A stretch of DNA of 23,473 nucleotides from JAZKFP01 sp040386355 (GCA_040386355.1 JAZKFP010000161.1:1-23473), one strand, 5' to 3'. Positions 7,510-15,588 are shown, counted from the first letter of the stretch. Notes: a model not told the origin generated them from the letters alone. Program-made: numbers and translations.

Positions 7510-8526
7510 ATGTTGGTTCAACGCGTAGACCTCCCCAAACCCATTCGAATTTTATTAATTCACAATCAATTGGAATACATTGAGCCATTAATTTGGGAAC
7601 TGAAAACCTTAAGCTATGCAATTGAGTTGCTTCAAGTGCCTACCATAGAAGCGGCACAGCATTTAGTGGCAGACCATGTTATTCATTGTGTGTTTATTCA
7701 AACACCGCTTTCTGAACATCAAGTACAAGAAAATTTTGAATGGCTTGCACGTGAAACACCCGGTGTTCCAGTCGTATTAATGATTGAAGAGAGTCAAATT
7801 AATCAGGTAAACGACTTTATCCGTCAAGGTATGATTGATTATCTAGTGGATCATATCGAATGGAAAAAACATAGTCTGCAACGCGTTTTACGTTACATGA
7901 TTGCGCAACAACAAAATGAAGAACAAATTAGTCGCTTAGCGCATTACGACGCGTTAACGGGCGTTGCAAACCGACACTTATTTCGCGATCGTATTTCGCA
8001 AGCGGTCATTCGTTCACAACGCAGTGGAAAAAGTATCGCGATTTTATTTATTGATTTGGATCATTTCCACGATATAAATGGAACATTAGGTTATGACATT
8101 GGCGATCGTATTTTAAATGCGTTTGCTAAAAAGCTTTCAAAATCGGTACGCCGACAAGATACGATTGCACGTTTAGGGGGCGATGAATTTGCAATTGTTC
8201 TTGAAAATTTAAATGAAGCGCAAGACGCCGGTTTAATTGCGCGCCAAATCATCGATCATTTTTTGCAGCCGATCGATCTGCCAGATCGAAGCGTTACTAT
8301 TACAATGAGTATTGGTATTTCAACCACTACGGATGGTGAACTCGATCCAAATACATTAATTAAACAAGCAGACATTGCACGCTACCGCGCTAAAGAAAAA
8401 GGCTCAAATACTTTTGAGTTTTATGCAGCGCAATTGAATCAATTTGAACGCGAGCGTGAAGAAATTACCGAGCAACTGCATAGTGAATTGGATCGAATTT
8501 TTCGTCAGCCACCGGATGATGAATAA
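7510..8526 (+). CDS. Diguanylate cyclase (GGDEF) with degenerate receiver-like N-terminus
   Basis: Predicted to make the second messenger c-di-GMP from two GTP. Residues 11-130 have the alternating strand-helix pattern of a response-regulator receiver (IRILLIHN at 12-19, VPVVLMIEES at 86-95). The expected phospho-acceptor Asp at the end of strand 3 is absent (HCVFIQTPL, 59-67), so it is probably not phosphorylated. A short helix (130-145) leads to a complete GGDEF domain: DALTGVANR (147-155), FIDLDHFHDIN (180-190), RLGGDEF (221-227) and an RxxD inhibitory site (214-217). GGDEF and I-site are intact, so activity and product inhibition are expected. A charged, helical tail (311-338) follows. 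The start has AGG six nt upstream. No EAL domain or sensor gene is adjacent. Confidence 0.9.
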   Translation: MLVQRVDLPKPIRILLIHNQLEYIEPLIWELKTLSYAIELLQVPTIEAAQHLVADHVIHCVFIQTPLSEHQVQENFEWLARETPGVPVVLMIEESQINQVNDFIRQGMIDYLVDHIEWKKHSLQRVLRYMIAQQQNEEQISRLAHYDALTGVANRHLFRDRISQAVIRSQRSGKSIAILFIDLDHFHDINGTLGYDIGDRILNAFAKKLSKSVRRQDTIARLGGDEFAIVLENLNEAQDAGLIARQIIDHFLQPIDLPDRSVTITMSIGISTTTDGELDPNTLIKQADIARYRAKEKGSNTFEFYAAQLNQFEREREEITEQLHSELDRIFRQPPDDE

Positions 8527-8668
8527 TTAAAAATTTGCCAGCTTCCAAATCATTTCAAAAAAAATTTTGATCTGAAATTAAAGATTAAGTTTGCTCTTCT
8601 TCAAAACTGCGGGGGCAAAATATTTTCCTAAACTTTAATTAGATATGAGATCTGACCATTGCTACCTT

Positions 8669-8823
8669 CGTAGGGGCGAATAATTATTCGCCCGCGTTGG
8701 TTTACTAAAATATTTGAAAAGTCTTGGATCTCTCTTAGAAATTCTTCTACTCTTTTAATTCCGTTTGACCTAATTTTGATACACAAAGAGCTTCAAGCGG
8801 GCGAATAATTATTCGCCCCTACG
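8669..8823. repeat. Inverted pair of REP-like palindromes (BIME-like)
   Basis: Both units contain the perfect 20-bp palindrome GGGCGAATAATTATTCGCCC (8674-8693 and 8799-8818). Asymmetric edges give them direction: CGTAG precedes the first and GCG follows it, while the second is reversed and ends in CCTACG. They form a head-on pair about 100 bp apart. The same unit, with a different loop, recurs as a pair at 22448-22546. Confidence 0.8.
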
Positions 8824-8900
8824 CATCTCGCTTCTCTATTTTAAAAATGAAAATGTTTTGTACTTACCCACCTAACTGACACAAAATGAATTTAAGAGAT

Positions 8901-8920
8901 TGAAAGGTTTCGCCCCTACA
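8901..8920. repeat. Partial REP-like unit
   Basis: TTTCGCCCCTAC (8908-8919), preceded by GAAAGG, matches one arm and the loop edge of the unit at 22448-22474. It is a truncated copy lying 12 bp from mini-element copy B. Confidence 0.45.
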
Positions 8921-8931
8921 CTCTCAACCAA

Positions 8932-9038
8932 CGCAAAATGGTTTTCCAGTAGGCGCTTGCGAAATAAGCCCGCGCAGCATACTCAAAAGTATGTGAGCAG
9001 GCGAATGAGTAAGCAACAACCTGGAAAACCGTTTTGCG
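8932..9038. repeat. TIR-bounded mini-element, copy B (107 bp)
   Basis: Its ends are CGCAAAATGGTTTTCCAG (8932-8949) and CTGGAAAACCGTTTTGCG (9021-9038), 18-bp inverted repeats with one mismatch. The centre is ATACT-CAAA-AGTAT. The arms between are partly complementary, so the whole unit can fold as one long imperfect hairpin. It matches copy A (3060-3183) in inverse orientation. It ends 15 bp before the ffh stop and may act as the 3' end of the ffh mRNA. Confidence 0.75.
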
Positions 9039-9053
9039 GAAGGTTTAAACGTT

Positions 9054-10430
9054 CTAAAACTTTGGCATTCCACCACCACCCTGCATCATCCCCTGCATCT
9101 GTTTCATCATGCCCGCTGCGCCGCCTTTTTTATTCGACATTTTGCGCAGTAATTTTTGGGTATGACGTAATTGTTTCATTAAACGATTTATTTCATTCAT
9201 ATCAACTCCAGAACCTTTAGCAATACGCTGTTTTCTTGATGTATTGATAACGTCAGGATCGCGACGCTCTTGAGGAGTCATCGATAAAATTACGGCCTCG
9301 GTTCGTGACATAGTTTTACTGCCTTCCGCCGCTTGCAATGCTTGAGAAACTCCGGACATTCCTGGTAATTTATCAATTAATTTTGTTAAGCCACCCATTT
9401 TTTTGACTTGTGAAAATTGTTCCAGCATATCTTCGAAATTAAATAATTGACCAGCTGCAACTTTCTTTTCAATTTTTTTGGCTTTGTTAATATCAACACC
9501 GTGTTGAATATCTTCCATTAAGGTTTGAATATCACCCATTCCTAAGATTCGGGAAGCCATACGATCAGGATGAAAAGGTTCTAGCGCATCGGCTTTTTCA
9601 CCAACGCCTAAAAATTTAATGGGCGCGCCGGTAATTGCTTTGACAGAAAGTGCAGCGCCACCGCGAGCATCGCCGTCGGCTTTGGTTAAAATGACGCCCG
9701 TTAATGGTAATGCTTGATGAAATGCGTGTGCAGTATTCACCGCATCTTGACCCGTCATTGCATCGACAACAAATAGGGTTTCAACCGGTTTTAATTCAGC
9801 ATGCAAAGTTTTAATTTCTTGCATCATTTCTTCATCAACGTGCAAACGACCCGCGGTATCCACAATTAAAATATCGTAATAGCGTCGATTCGCTTCGGCT
9901 AACGCTTTTTTTGCAATAACGCTCGGCGTTTCTTTTCCATCATGCAGAAAAATATCAACGTCCACTTGTTTTGCTAATGTTTCCAATTGCTTTAATGCAG
10001 CAGGACGATAAACGTCGACACTCACCATTAAAACTTTTTTCTTTTTCTTTCGTAATTTTAACCACAATGCTAACTTGGCAGCAGAAGTTGTTTTACCCGC
10101 ACCTTGCAAACCTGCCATAAGAATAACGGCCGGAGGCTGGGTATTTAAACCAATTTCTTCCCCTGCTCCGCCCATAATGTCGGTTAAGGTTTTTGCAACA
10201 ATTGAAATAAATGCTTTATCCGGACTTAAACTTTTTGTTAATTTTTGACCTAGTGCTTGCTCTTTTACTTTCTCAATGAAATCATTTACTACCGGTAATG
10301 CAACATCTGCTTCTAATAATGCGCTTCGTACCGCTTTAACAACGGTTTCAATATTTTCATCGGTGATAACACCTTTACCACTTAAGGTTCGGATAGCATC
10401 GGAAATTCGATTACTTAATGATTCAAACAT
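9054..10430 (-). CDS. ffh: Signal recognition particle GTPase Ffh
   Basis: Ffh binds 4.5S RNA and signal sequences of nascent inner-membrane proteins and docks with FtsY in a GTP-dependent cycle. The 458-aa protein has the N helical domain (1-95), the G domain with GLQGAGKTT (107-115), DTAGRLHVDEEM, GVILTKADGDARGG and the following LGVGEK, then the Met-rich M domain ending in a Gly/Met-rich stretch and GGMPKF. Length and motifs are standard. It lies 54 nt downstream of bamE on the same strand and is probably co-transcribed with it. The usual neighbour rpsP is not here. The 3' end runs into repeat copy B instead of a classical terminator. Confidence 0.97.
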   Translation of the reverse strand: MFESLSNRISDAIRTLSGKGVITDENIETVVKAVRSALLEADVALPVVNDFIEKVKEQALGQKLTKSLSPDKAFISIVAKTLTDIMGGAGEEIGLNTQPPAVILMAGLQGAGKTTSAAKLALWLKLRKKKKKVLMVSVDVYRPAALKQLETLAKQVDVDIFLHDGKETPSVIAKKALAEANRRYYDILIVDTAGRLHVDEEMMQEIKTLHAELKPVETLFVVDAMTGQDAVNTAHAFHQALPLTGVILTKADGDARGGAALSVKAITGAPIKFLGVGEKADALEPFHPDRMASRILGMGDIQTLMEDIQHGVDINKAKKIEKKVAAGQLFNFEDMLEQFSQVKKMGGLTKLIDKLPGMSGVSQALQAAEGSKTMSRTEAVILSMTPQERRDPDVINTSRKQRIAKGSGVDMNEINRLMKQLRHTQKLLRKMSNKKGGAAGMMKQMQGMMQGGGGMPKF

Positions 10431-10484
10431 ACGGTTTATCTCTTACCAAATTTTATGAATTAATTTTTTTTAAGGAATAATTTA

Positions 10485-11000
10485 TTAGGGAATGACCTGG
10501 CCTGGTGGCATAATCGGTGGACGGTTTGTATCAATCTCATCCACATCGGTATTTACACCCATATCGCGCTTAACTTGGTCTGCGGTAGACAAACGACCTT
10601 GAGGATTTTTTTCATCTTCTTGGTTTAAATGCCATTGCTTAATATCTTCAGCTGTTGAATCCACTTGAACTAATAGATCGTTTTCAAACTGCAACTGAAC
10701 TCGATAACCCTTGGGTGTATTTCCTTGATCTTTAAAACTGTAAAAGTAATCCCAGCGATTTGGTTTAAACGTATCGGTTAATAATGGTGTTCCCATCACA
10801 TAACGCACTTGATCTTGTGTCATACCCAAACGTAAAGTTTCAACCATATCTTTAGTAACGATATTTCCTTGCGCGACATCTACTTTAAAAACACCAGGAA
10901 ATCCAAAACGTGTACAACCGGACGTTAAAATTACTGCACACATAATTCCTGTACACAGAATCGCGCAGAAATTCTTACATCGATTTTTTATAAATTGCAT
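10485..11000 (-). CDS. bamE: Outer membrane assembly lipoprotein BamE (SmpA/OmlA)
   Basis: BamE is a periplasm-facing lipoprotein of the BAM complex that helps BamA/BamD insert beta-barrel proteins. A hydrophobic signal sequence ends in the lipobox LTSGC; lipidation is predicted on that Cys (residue 29 from the ATG at 11000). The SmpA/OmlA core follows: GNIVTKDMVETLRLGMTQDQV, MGTPLLTDTF, NRWDYFY and the final LQFENDLLVQVD strand. The tail after that, about 60 residues, is polar and Pro-rich (PPIMPPGQVIP) and longer than in E. coli BamE. The ATG at 11000 is used because of a weak AAGTG in front; a GTG at 11009 would add three residues. It is divergent from fur, a conserved arrangement in several gamma- and betaproteobacteria. 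Confidence 0.92.
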   Translation of the reverse strand: MQFIKNRCKNFCAILCTGIMCAVILTSGCTRFGFPGVFKVDVAQGNIVTKDMVETLRLGMTQDQVRYVMGTPLLTDTFKPNRWDYFYSFKDQGNTPKGYRVQLQFENDLLVQVDSTAEDIKQWHLNQEDEKNPQGRLSTADQVKRDMGVNTDVDEIDTNRPPIMPPGQVIP

Positions 11001-11080
11001 GAGTTTCACTTTTAAAAACCAGCGAGTAAAAAATTAGAGGCCATACGAAGTTTCATCGCACAGCAGAATCAAGTTGGGAT

Positions 11081-11109
11081 TCTATACCAAAATAAAAATT
11101 GTTTGTAAA
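11081..11109 (-). promoter_or_regulatory. Putative promoter of bamE-ffh
   Basis: On the minus strand, TTTACA (11109-11104), a 17-bp spacer and TATAGA (11086-11081) form a good sigma70 promoter about 80 nt before the bamE start, in the bamE/fur divergent region. Confidence 0.55.
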
Positions 11110-11196
11110 AACCATGACAGGTTACCATAGACTCCCATTACCCCATATATTGAAGCCTCACAAATTGAAGCGATTAAATTCGACTTCTTCGCACAC

Positions 11197-11211
11197 AATT
11201 GCGATGCAATT
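11197..11211. repeat. Palindrome next to the fur ribosome-binding site
   Basis: AATTGC-GAT-GCAATT is a perfect 6-bp inverted repeat that ends one base before the fur SD (AGGA, 11212-11215). It does not resemble the Fur box. It could be an operator or could mask the SD in the mRNA. Confidence 0.4.
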
Positions 11212-11222
11212 AGGATGAAATA

Positions 11223-11684
11223 ATGAAAAATTCCCAGGACAATACTGGTAACGAAAACGAAGAATTGCGCAATGCAGGCTTAAAGGTTACAACTCCTCGA
11301 ATAAAAATGTTGCAAACATTACGTCGTGCAGATCCACATCACATGAGTGCTGAAGATTTATATCGGCAATTCCTAGAAGAAGGCGAAGAAATTCCTTTAG
11401 CAACGGTGTATCGAGTATTAGCGCAGTTTGAAACTTCAGGTTTAGTTGAGAAACATAATTTCGACGGCGGACATTCGGTATTTGAATTAGCTGGCAAAGA
11501 TCATCACGATCATATTGTGTGTATCGACTGCGGCAAAGTTACTGAATTTCGAAATGCAATTATTGAACGTGAACAAGAAAAAGTTGCAGAAATGCTAGGG
11601 TTTCAACTGGAGCATCATAGTTTATGCTTGTACGCGGCTTGTACTAAACCGCGCTGTGAGTCGAGACCGAATAAGTCACGTTAA
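11223..11684 (+). CDS. fur: Ferric uptake regulator Fur
   Basis: Fur is a dimeric metal-dependent repressor controlling iron uptake genes. The 153-aa protein has the winged-helix domain with GLKVTTPRIKML (19-30), HHMSAEDLYRQF (39-50) and the recognition helix PLATVYRVLAQFE (58-70). The dimerisation domain carries the metal ligands HHDH (94-97), CxxC (100-103) and the second Cys pair C140/C145. The presence of HHDH and both CxxC-type pairs favours Fur over Zur or PerR. AGGA stands seven nt before the ATG. It is divergent from bamE and convergent with nhaA. No recognisable Fur box was seen upstream, so autoregulation is not evident. Confidence 0.95.
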   Translation: MKNSQDNTGNENEELRNAGLKVTTPRIKMLQTLRRADPHHMSAEDLYRQFLEEGEEIPLATVYRVLAQFETSGLVEKHNFDGGHSVFELAGKDHHDHIVCIDCGKVTEFRNAIIEREQEKVAEMLGFQLEHHSLCLYAACTKPRCESRPNKSR

Positions 11685-11723
11685 TCAGTAATGATATTTT
11701 CGTTTTAAACTCTCAAAAATTTA

Positions 11724-12920
11724 TCACTTGCTGACAGTTGTTGTGCCATTTGATTTAACTCGCGGCAATACATAATTCAACCAACCTAAACCAATAATTC
11801 CCGACAACAACGATCCTGCCAAAATTCCAATTCGCTCATCAAACAAACGATCCGGCTGGTTTTCAAACGCTAAACCTGCAATAAATAAACTCATGGTAAA
11901 ACCAATGCCGCATAAAATTGCAGCGCCGTACAAATAACGCCATTTTATATCGGCTGGTAATTGTGCAATTCGCATTACAATACCTAAAGCGCAAAACAGC
12001 ATAATACCAATTTGTTTTCCAAAAAATAATCCGAACAAAATTCCTAATGGCACAGGATGAATAAACTCGCCTGCACCTTCGCCAAATAAAGTGACTCCAG
12101 AATTAGCAAAAGCAAATACTGGCAGTACGAAAAAAGCGACGGTGCCGTGTAAATCTTTTTCCAGATTGATGAGGGGCGAATGGTCCGGGTCTTTGGGATC
12201 TTTCAATGGAATAAACATCGCCAGTAGTACACCGGCTAATGTTGCGTGCACACCCGATTTTAATAACGCAACCCACATAATGAGTCCAACTACGACATAA
12301 GGCGCTAATGAAGTAACTTTGTATCGATTTTGAATGGTTAATACGACTAAGCAGAGTGCAGCTACTGCTAATGCGGTCAATGAAAGTTTCGCGGTGTAAA
12401 AAATAGCGATAATAATAATCGCGCCGATGTCATCAAATATAGCGAGCGATACGACAAATATTTTTAAGCTATGCGGAACACGTTTTCCCAATAACGATAA
12501 TAAACCTAACGCAAATGCAATGTCAGTTGCTGCAGGAATAGCCCAACCTTGAATGGCGATGGAATCATTTCGATTAAACGCAAGATAAATAGCCGCAGGA
12601 ACAATCATTCCGCCCACTGCACCCAGCGCTGGTAAGGCAATGTTTTTTTTGTTTGAAAGTTCACCAACGTATAATTCTCTTTTAAGCTCTAACCCAACAA
12701 CAAAGAAAAAAATTGCCATCAAGCCATCATTCACCCACAGCAAAAGCGGTTTGGCAATCGCAAAATTTCCAATGCTTATTTGCAGTGGTATATCAATGAA
12801 AGTTTGATAAAAAGAAGCAATCGGACTATTTGCACAAATGAGTGCTATTGCTGCTGCGAAAAGCAAAAAGATTCCACTGCCCGTTTCTGAATGAGCGAAT
12901 GATTTGAAAATTTTTATCAT
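11724..12920 (-). CDS. nhaA: Na+/H+ antiporter NhaA
   Basis: NhaA exchanges two H+ for one Na+ (or Li+) across the inner membrane, giving salt and alkaline pH tolerance. The 398-aa protein has about 12 hydrophobic helices. The ion-site residues fall at the same positions as in E. coli NhaA: Asp133 in ATDIAFALG and the Asp163-Asp164 pair in FDDIGAIII. LWVNDGLMAIFFFVVGLELKRE (from residue 61) is the family hallmark, and FFGKQIGI carries the expected Lys. It is convergent with fur (39-bp gap, no strong terminator) and divergent from the PEP-CTERM-like gene. The SD is weak. A 7-bp stem hairpin lies in its leader. No nhaR regulator gene is adjacent. Confidence 0.96.
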   Translation of the reverse strand: MIKIFKSFAHSETGSGIFLLFAAAIALICANSPIASFYQTFIDIPLQISIGNFAIAKPLLLWVNDGLMAIFFFVVGLELKRELYVGELSNKKNIALPALGAVGGMIVPAAIYLAFNRNDSIAIQGWAIPAATDIAFALGLLSLLGKRVPHSLKIFVVSLAIFDDIGAIIIIAIFYTAKLSLTALAVAALCLVVLTIQNRYKVTSLAPYVVVGLIMWVALLKSGVHATLAGVLLAMFIPLKDPKDPDHSPLINLEKDLHGTVAFFVLPVFAFANSGVTLFGEGAGEFIHPVPLGILFGLFFGKQIGIMLFCALGIVMRIAQLPADIKWRYLYGAAILCGIGFTMSLFIAGLAFENQPDRLFDERIGILAGSLLSGIIGLGWLNYVLPRVKSNGTTTVSK

Positions 12921-12942
12921 GAAAGCAATTGTCCATGTTTAA

Positions 12943-12962
12943 AAGCAATCAAGTAATTGCTT
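12943..12962. repeat. Hairpin in the nhaA leader
   Basis: AAGCAAT-CAAGTA-ATTGCTT is a perfect 7-bp inverted repeat, 22 nt upstream of the nhaA start codon. The word AAAGCAATT recurs at 12922-12930, so one arm could also pair elsewhere. A regulatory role is possible but unproven. Confidence 0.4.
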
Positions 12963-13048
12963 AATGTTTGAAATGATTTACGCCACGGAAAAAATAATTT
13001 TTTGATCTTTAATTAATTTTTTTCTATTACAAGAACTTATTTTCAGTT

Positions 13049-13077
13049 TTGTGTCTAAAAATCGTTCGAAATAATCT
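13049..13077 (+). promoter_or_regulatory. Putative promoter of the PEP-CTERM-like gene
   Basis: TTGTGT (13049-13054), a 17-bp spacer and TAATCT (13072-13077) fit a sigma70 promoter, placing the start of transcription about 110 nt before the ATG at 13194. Confidence 0.4.
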
Positions 13078-13193
13078 AAAAACACATTTGAGTCTATCTT
13101 GTAGGACGATTACACCTTGTGCACAATGCGAGGTGGACTACTGACTTAGAAATCAGTCATCCAACACTAATATTGACACCTTCGAGGTTTGCC

Positions 13194-13952
13194 ATGCGCA
13201 CCACCCTATCTATTACTACTACCCTTGTTGCTTGTTTAATTGCACCAGTCACTCATGCGGCGATGATTCAGTACTCCGCAGATATAAATATAAATGATAC
13301 ATCATCAGCGCTTGCAGTTGGTTCAAGTCCTTATCGATTTGATTTCTTGGTAAACAGTCAATATATCGATGAAAAAAATTATGTAAATTCATTTTCTGAT
13401 ATGGAATATTGTGGTTTTGGCAGTGGCACATTAGGTAAATGTGGCGATTTATACGGTGCAGCAACTGGAAGTTACGTTAATTTAAGTATGGATGGACAAA
13501 ATTTTGCAGTTTCACCAATTGATTTTGAATGGGGATTTGATGAGCAAGGTCAAATAACCGAATTTTCATTTATGGGTGAAGACGCTAGTGGTCTTTTTAT
13601 GTCTGTGTTGTTTAACTCTGCAGAAGGCGCCAATCAAGTGTCGTTTGACAGACAATCTACAGGCACACAAATGAACGGTCAGATTATTCAGTTTGCTCAA
13701 CAAACTTCTACACCGGATGAGCCATCTGAAGTTGAAGTAGATGCAAATGGATTACCACTGGATCATCCATTGCAAGGAATGAAACCAAAGCCAGATTCTG
13801 CTAATCAAGCTTCCGGTGCAACTGCAGAAGGTGATACTGAAGTTTCCGAACCGGCAACTTTTGGATTGTTATCTTCAGCACTTTTAGTGTTGGCTGGACG
13901 AAACGTTAGTCGGCGCCTACGTTCAAAATCTTCTGAAACCGCAGCGGTTTAA
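13194..13952 (+). CDS. Secreted protein with PEP-CTERM-like C-terminal sorting signal
   Basis: This is a 253-aa exported protein of unknown function. The start at 13194 is chosen because GAGG stands 6 nt upstream and a typical signal peptide follows at once (Thr-rich n/h region, cleavage likely after THA, residue 22). The ORF could extend to 13119 but would bury the signal peptide. The mature part is acidic, rich in Asp, Ser and aromatic residues, with two Cys. A Pro/Glu/Lys-rich linker (about 170-215) leads to SEPATFGLL (219-227), a hydrophobic helix and an RR-containing basic end. This is the tripartite form of PEP-CTERM signals processed by exosortase, although SEPA deviates from VPEP and 11 residues follow the RR. 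No exosortase is in the window. A strong terminator follows. Confidence 0.75.
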   Translation: MRTTLSITTTLVACLIAPVTHAAMIQYSADININDTSSALAVGSSPYRFDFLVNSQYIDEKNYVNSFSDMEYCGFGSGTLGKCGDLYGAATGSYVNLSMDGQNFAVSPIDFEWGFDEQGQITEFSFMGEDASGLFMSVLFNSAEGANQVSFDRQSTGTQMNGQIIQFAQQTSTPDEPSEVEVDANGLPLDHPLQGMKPKPDSANQASGATAEGDTEVSEPATFGLLSSALLVLAGRNVSRRLRSKSSETAAV

Positions 13953-13993
13953 AATAGTTTTTACTTCAGTAACTCAAAAACAAAAGTAAAAAG

Positions 13994-14018
13994 GGCGAAA
14001 TATTTTTCGCCTTTTTTT
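13994..14018 (+). terminator. Rho-independent terminator
   Basis: GGCGAAA (13994-14000), loop TATT, TTTCGCC (14005-14011), then seven T residues. It lies 42 bp after the stop of the PEP-CTERM-like gene. A preceding A-run could make it work in both directions. Confidence 0.85.
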
Positions 14019-14178
14019 GTAAGATGCGAGAAAAGACGTAGCTTTCTAGTTCGTATGATATTGAATAATCATCAATACAATAAGCTATTTTTTCTTTCGC
14101 TATGTTTTGTCGAAATTTTCTAAATACTCATCATTCAAAAAAAACCTAACAAAGTTCTAATTACCTGAGCTTATTGGG

Positions 14179-14206
14179 TTGTCTTTTGAGCGCATTTAGG
14201 TATGAT
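14179..14206 (+). promoter_or_regulatory. Promoter of tRNA-Lys
   Basis: TTGTCT (14179-14184), a 16-bp spacer and TATGAT (14201-14206), followed by the GC-rich discriminator GAGCGCC. This pattern is typical of stringently controlled stable-RNA promoters. Transcription would start about ten bases before the tRNA. Confidence 0.6.
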
Positions 14207-14221
14207 GAGCGCCTCGCTTGA

Positions 14222-14297
14222 GGGTCGTTAGCTCAGTCGGTAGAGCAGTTGGCTTTTAACCAATTGGTCGCAGGTTCGAATCCCGCACGACCCACCA
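14222..14297 (+). tRNA. tRNA-Lys (anticodon UUU)
   Basis: The 76-nt gene folds as a standard cloverleaf: acceptor stem GGGTCGT/ACGACCC, D-loop GCTCAGTCGGTAGAGC, anticodon loop CTTTTAA with TTT at 14255-14257, T-arm CAGGTTCGAATCCCG and an encoded CCA end. It is nearly identical to E. coli tRNA-Lys. It reads AAA and AAG codons, which are abundant in this AT-rich genome. A weak hairpin with one mismatch (14312-14333) follows but has no T-tract. Confidence 0.97.
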
Positions 14298-14531
14298 TTA
14301 AAATAAATATTCTTCAGAAAGTTATTTCCGAAGCCTTCATTGAATAAAATCCAAAAAATTCCCACAAAAAATAATTCTGTAGATTATTGACACTAACGAG
14401 CCAGTTTTTTTATCAAAAAAAATTTACGTGTGTTTTTTAGTCAACATCAAATCTTTTTCTTATTCCTCCCCAGCCTAAAATCATCTAAGGTTAATACACT
14501 AAAACCTGTTAACTACGGATAGTAATCGCCT

Positions 14532-15482
14532 GTGAATGCCAACCCTAAATATAGTTATATGCCGCACCTAACGCTTGAAATGCCTGTTCCGCAATTCGCA
14601 ACCTACACGTCAGAAAATAATCAGCCTATGTCGATTGCATTCGACACGGTCGGTAATCCAGCAAATCCACCGATGATCTTGATCATGGGATTGGGGAAAC
14701 AGCTGACTTCTTGGAATGATCAATTTTGCAAAGCATTTGCTGAAGCAGGATTTTGGATTATTCGAACGGACCATCGTGATGTTGGTCTTTCAAGTCATTT
14801 TGACGCCTATCGTCCTTCGCGTTTTCATATCGCGTCATCGCATTTATTTAATCGACCCTTAGGTGCAGCCTATACCTTGTCAGAAATGGGACACGATATT
14901 CTTGCAGTAATGGACCATCTAAAAATTAAGGACGCTCATATTTTTGGTGCTTCAATGGGCGGCATGATTGGTCAGCACTTAGCAATTGAACATCCACATC
15001 GCGTGAAATCCTTAATTTCGGTGATGTCGACTACAGGAAATTTAAAACTTCCACGCGCGCGATTAGATGTGCGCGTTCGACTGTTACGATCCAGCCCATT
15101 AACGCTGCAACCATTTTTGGAACAAACTTTTAAAATGGCGCGCATGCTGGCTGGACCTGTTTACGTTCCTGACGAAGAAATGGTGAAGGCATTAGCGGCT
15201 CGAAATTTTAGCCGCGCGCACAATCCATTTGGTGGTCGACGTCATTTAGGTGCCGTAATTGCTTCAGGAGACCGCAGCCAATTGCTTACTAAAGTCACTA
15301 CGCCAACTTTAGTCATTCACGGTACTCGTGACCCGCTGATACCAGTTGAATGCGGAATGCATACCGCAAAGATGATTCCTGATGCGAAACTTGAACTTAT
15401 CCCAGACATGGGACACGACGTTCCTTACTTGCTCTGGCCAAAAATTATCGACACCACCACAGAGTTTTGTAAATCGATTTAA
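14532..15482 (+). CDS. Alpha/beta hydrolase
   Basis: This is a soluble 316-aa hydrolase of the alpha/beta fold, substrate unknown. PMILIMGLGKQLTSW (47-61) forms the oxyanion region, and RTDHRDVGLSS (78-88) is the usual loop. The nucleophile elbow GASMGG (139-144) gives Ser141. Asp267 in HGTRDPLIPVE and His295 in PDMGHDVP complete the triad. The sequence is of the esterase/methyl-esterase-like type (RdmC or tropinesterase-like) rather than a haloalkane dehalogenase, but this is a family-level judgement. The start is GTG at 14532, with only a weak GGA 12 nt upstream; an ATG nine codons in (14559) is an alternative. It stands alone between tRNA-Lys and the accessory region. Confidence 0.85.
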   Translation: MNANPKYSYMPHLTLEMPVPQFATYTSENNQPMSIAFDTVGNPANPPMILIMGLGKQLTSWNDQFCKAFAEAGFWIIRTDHRDVGLSSHFDAYRPSRFHIASSHLFNRPLGAAYTLSEMGHDILAVMDHLKIKDAHIFGASMGGMIGQHLAIEHPHRVKSLISVMSTTGNLKLPRARLDVRVRLLRSSPLTLQPFLEQTFKMARMLAGPVYVPDEEMVKALAARNFSRAHNPFGGRRHLGAVIASGDRSQLLTKVTTPTLVIHGTRDPLIPVECGMHTAKMIPDAKLELIPDMGHDVPYLLWPKIIDTTTEFCKSI

Positions 15483-15588
15483 ACAAGTCAGGTCTTATTT
15501 GATCTCAGCAATTGACTTAAAACCTTGATTCAACGTACCTTAAAGCCAATTTCAAATAATAATGATTGGCTGTATTTTGGGGAAAGTT

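Larger units (their letters stand above)
8527..9053. other. Intergenic region rich in inverted repeats
   Basis: This 527-bp region lies between convergent GGDEF and ffh genes. It contains a pair of inverted palindromic REP-like units (8669-8695 and 8798-8823), a half unit (8901-8920) and the TIR-bounded mini-element copy B (8932-9038). The DNA between the units (8697-8797) is AT-rich with no visible gene. Confidence 0.7.

Noticed and set aside
8540..8580. Terminator after the GGDEF gene
   Set aside because: Short A/T-only complementarity (CAAAA/TTTTG, ATTTCA/TGAAAT) without GC pairs or a proper T-tract is not convincing.
8669..8823. CRISPR repeats
   Set aside because: The repeated units are inverted, not direct, and lack regular spacers; they are REP-like palindromes.
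8900..9220. Plus-strand ORF of 106 codons
   Set aside because: It crosses repeat copy B and the antisense of the ffh C-terminus, so it is a shadow of those features.
11010..11222. Fur box in the bamE/fur divergent region
   Set aside because: No stretch resembling the GATAATGATAATCATTATC consensus was found; the only palindrome there is unrelated.
14271..14297. tRNA 3' end as phage attachment site
   Set aside because: No second copy of the 3' tRNA sequence and no integrase gene were found in the window.
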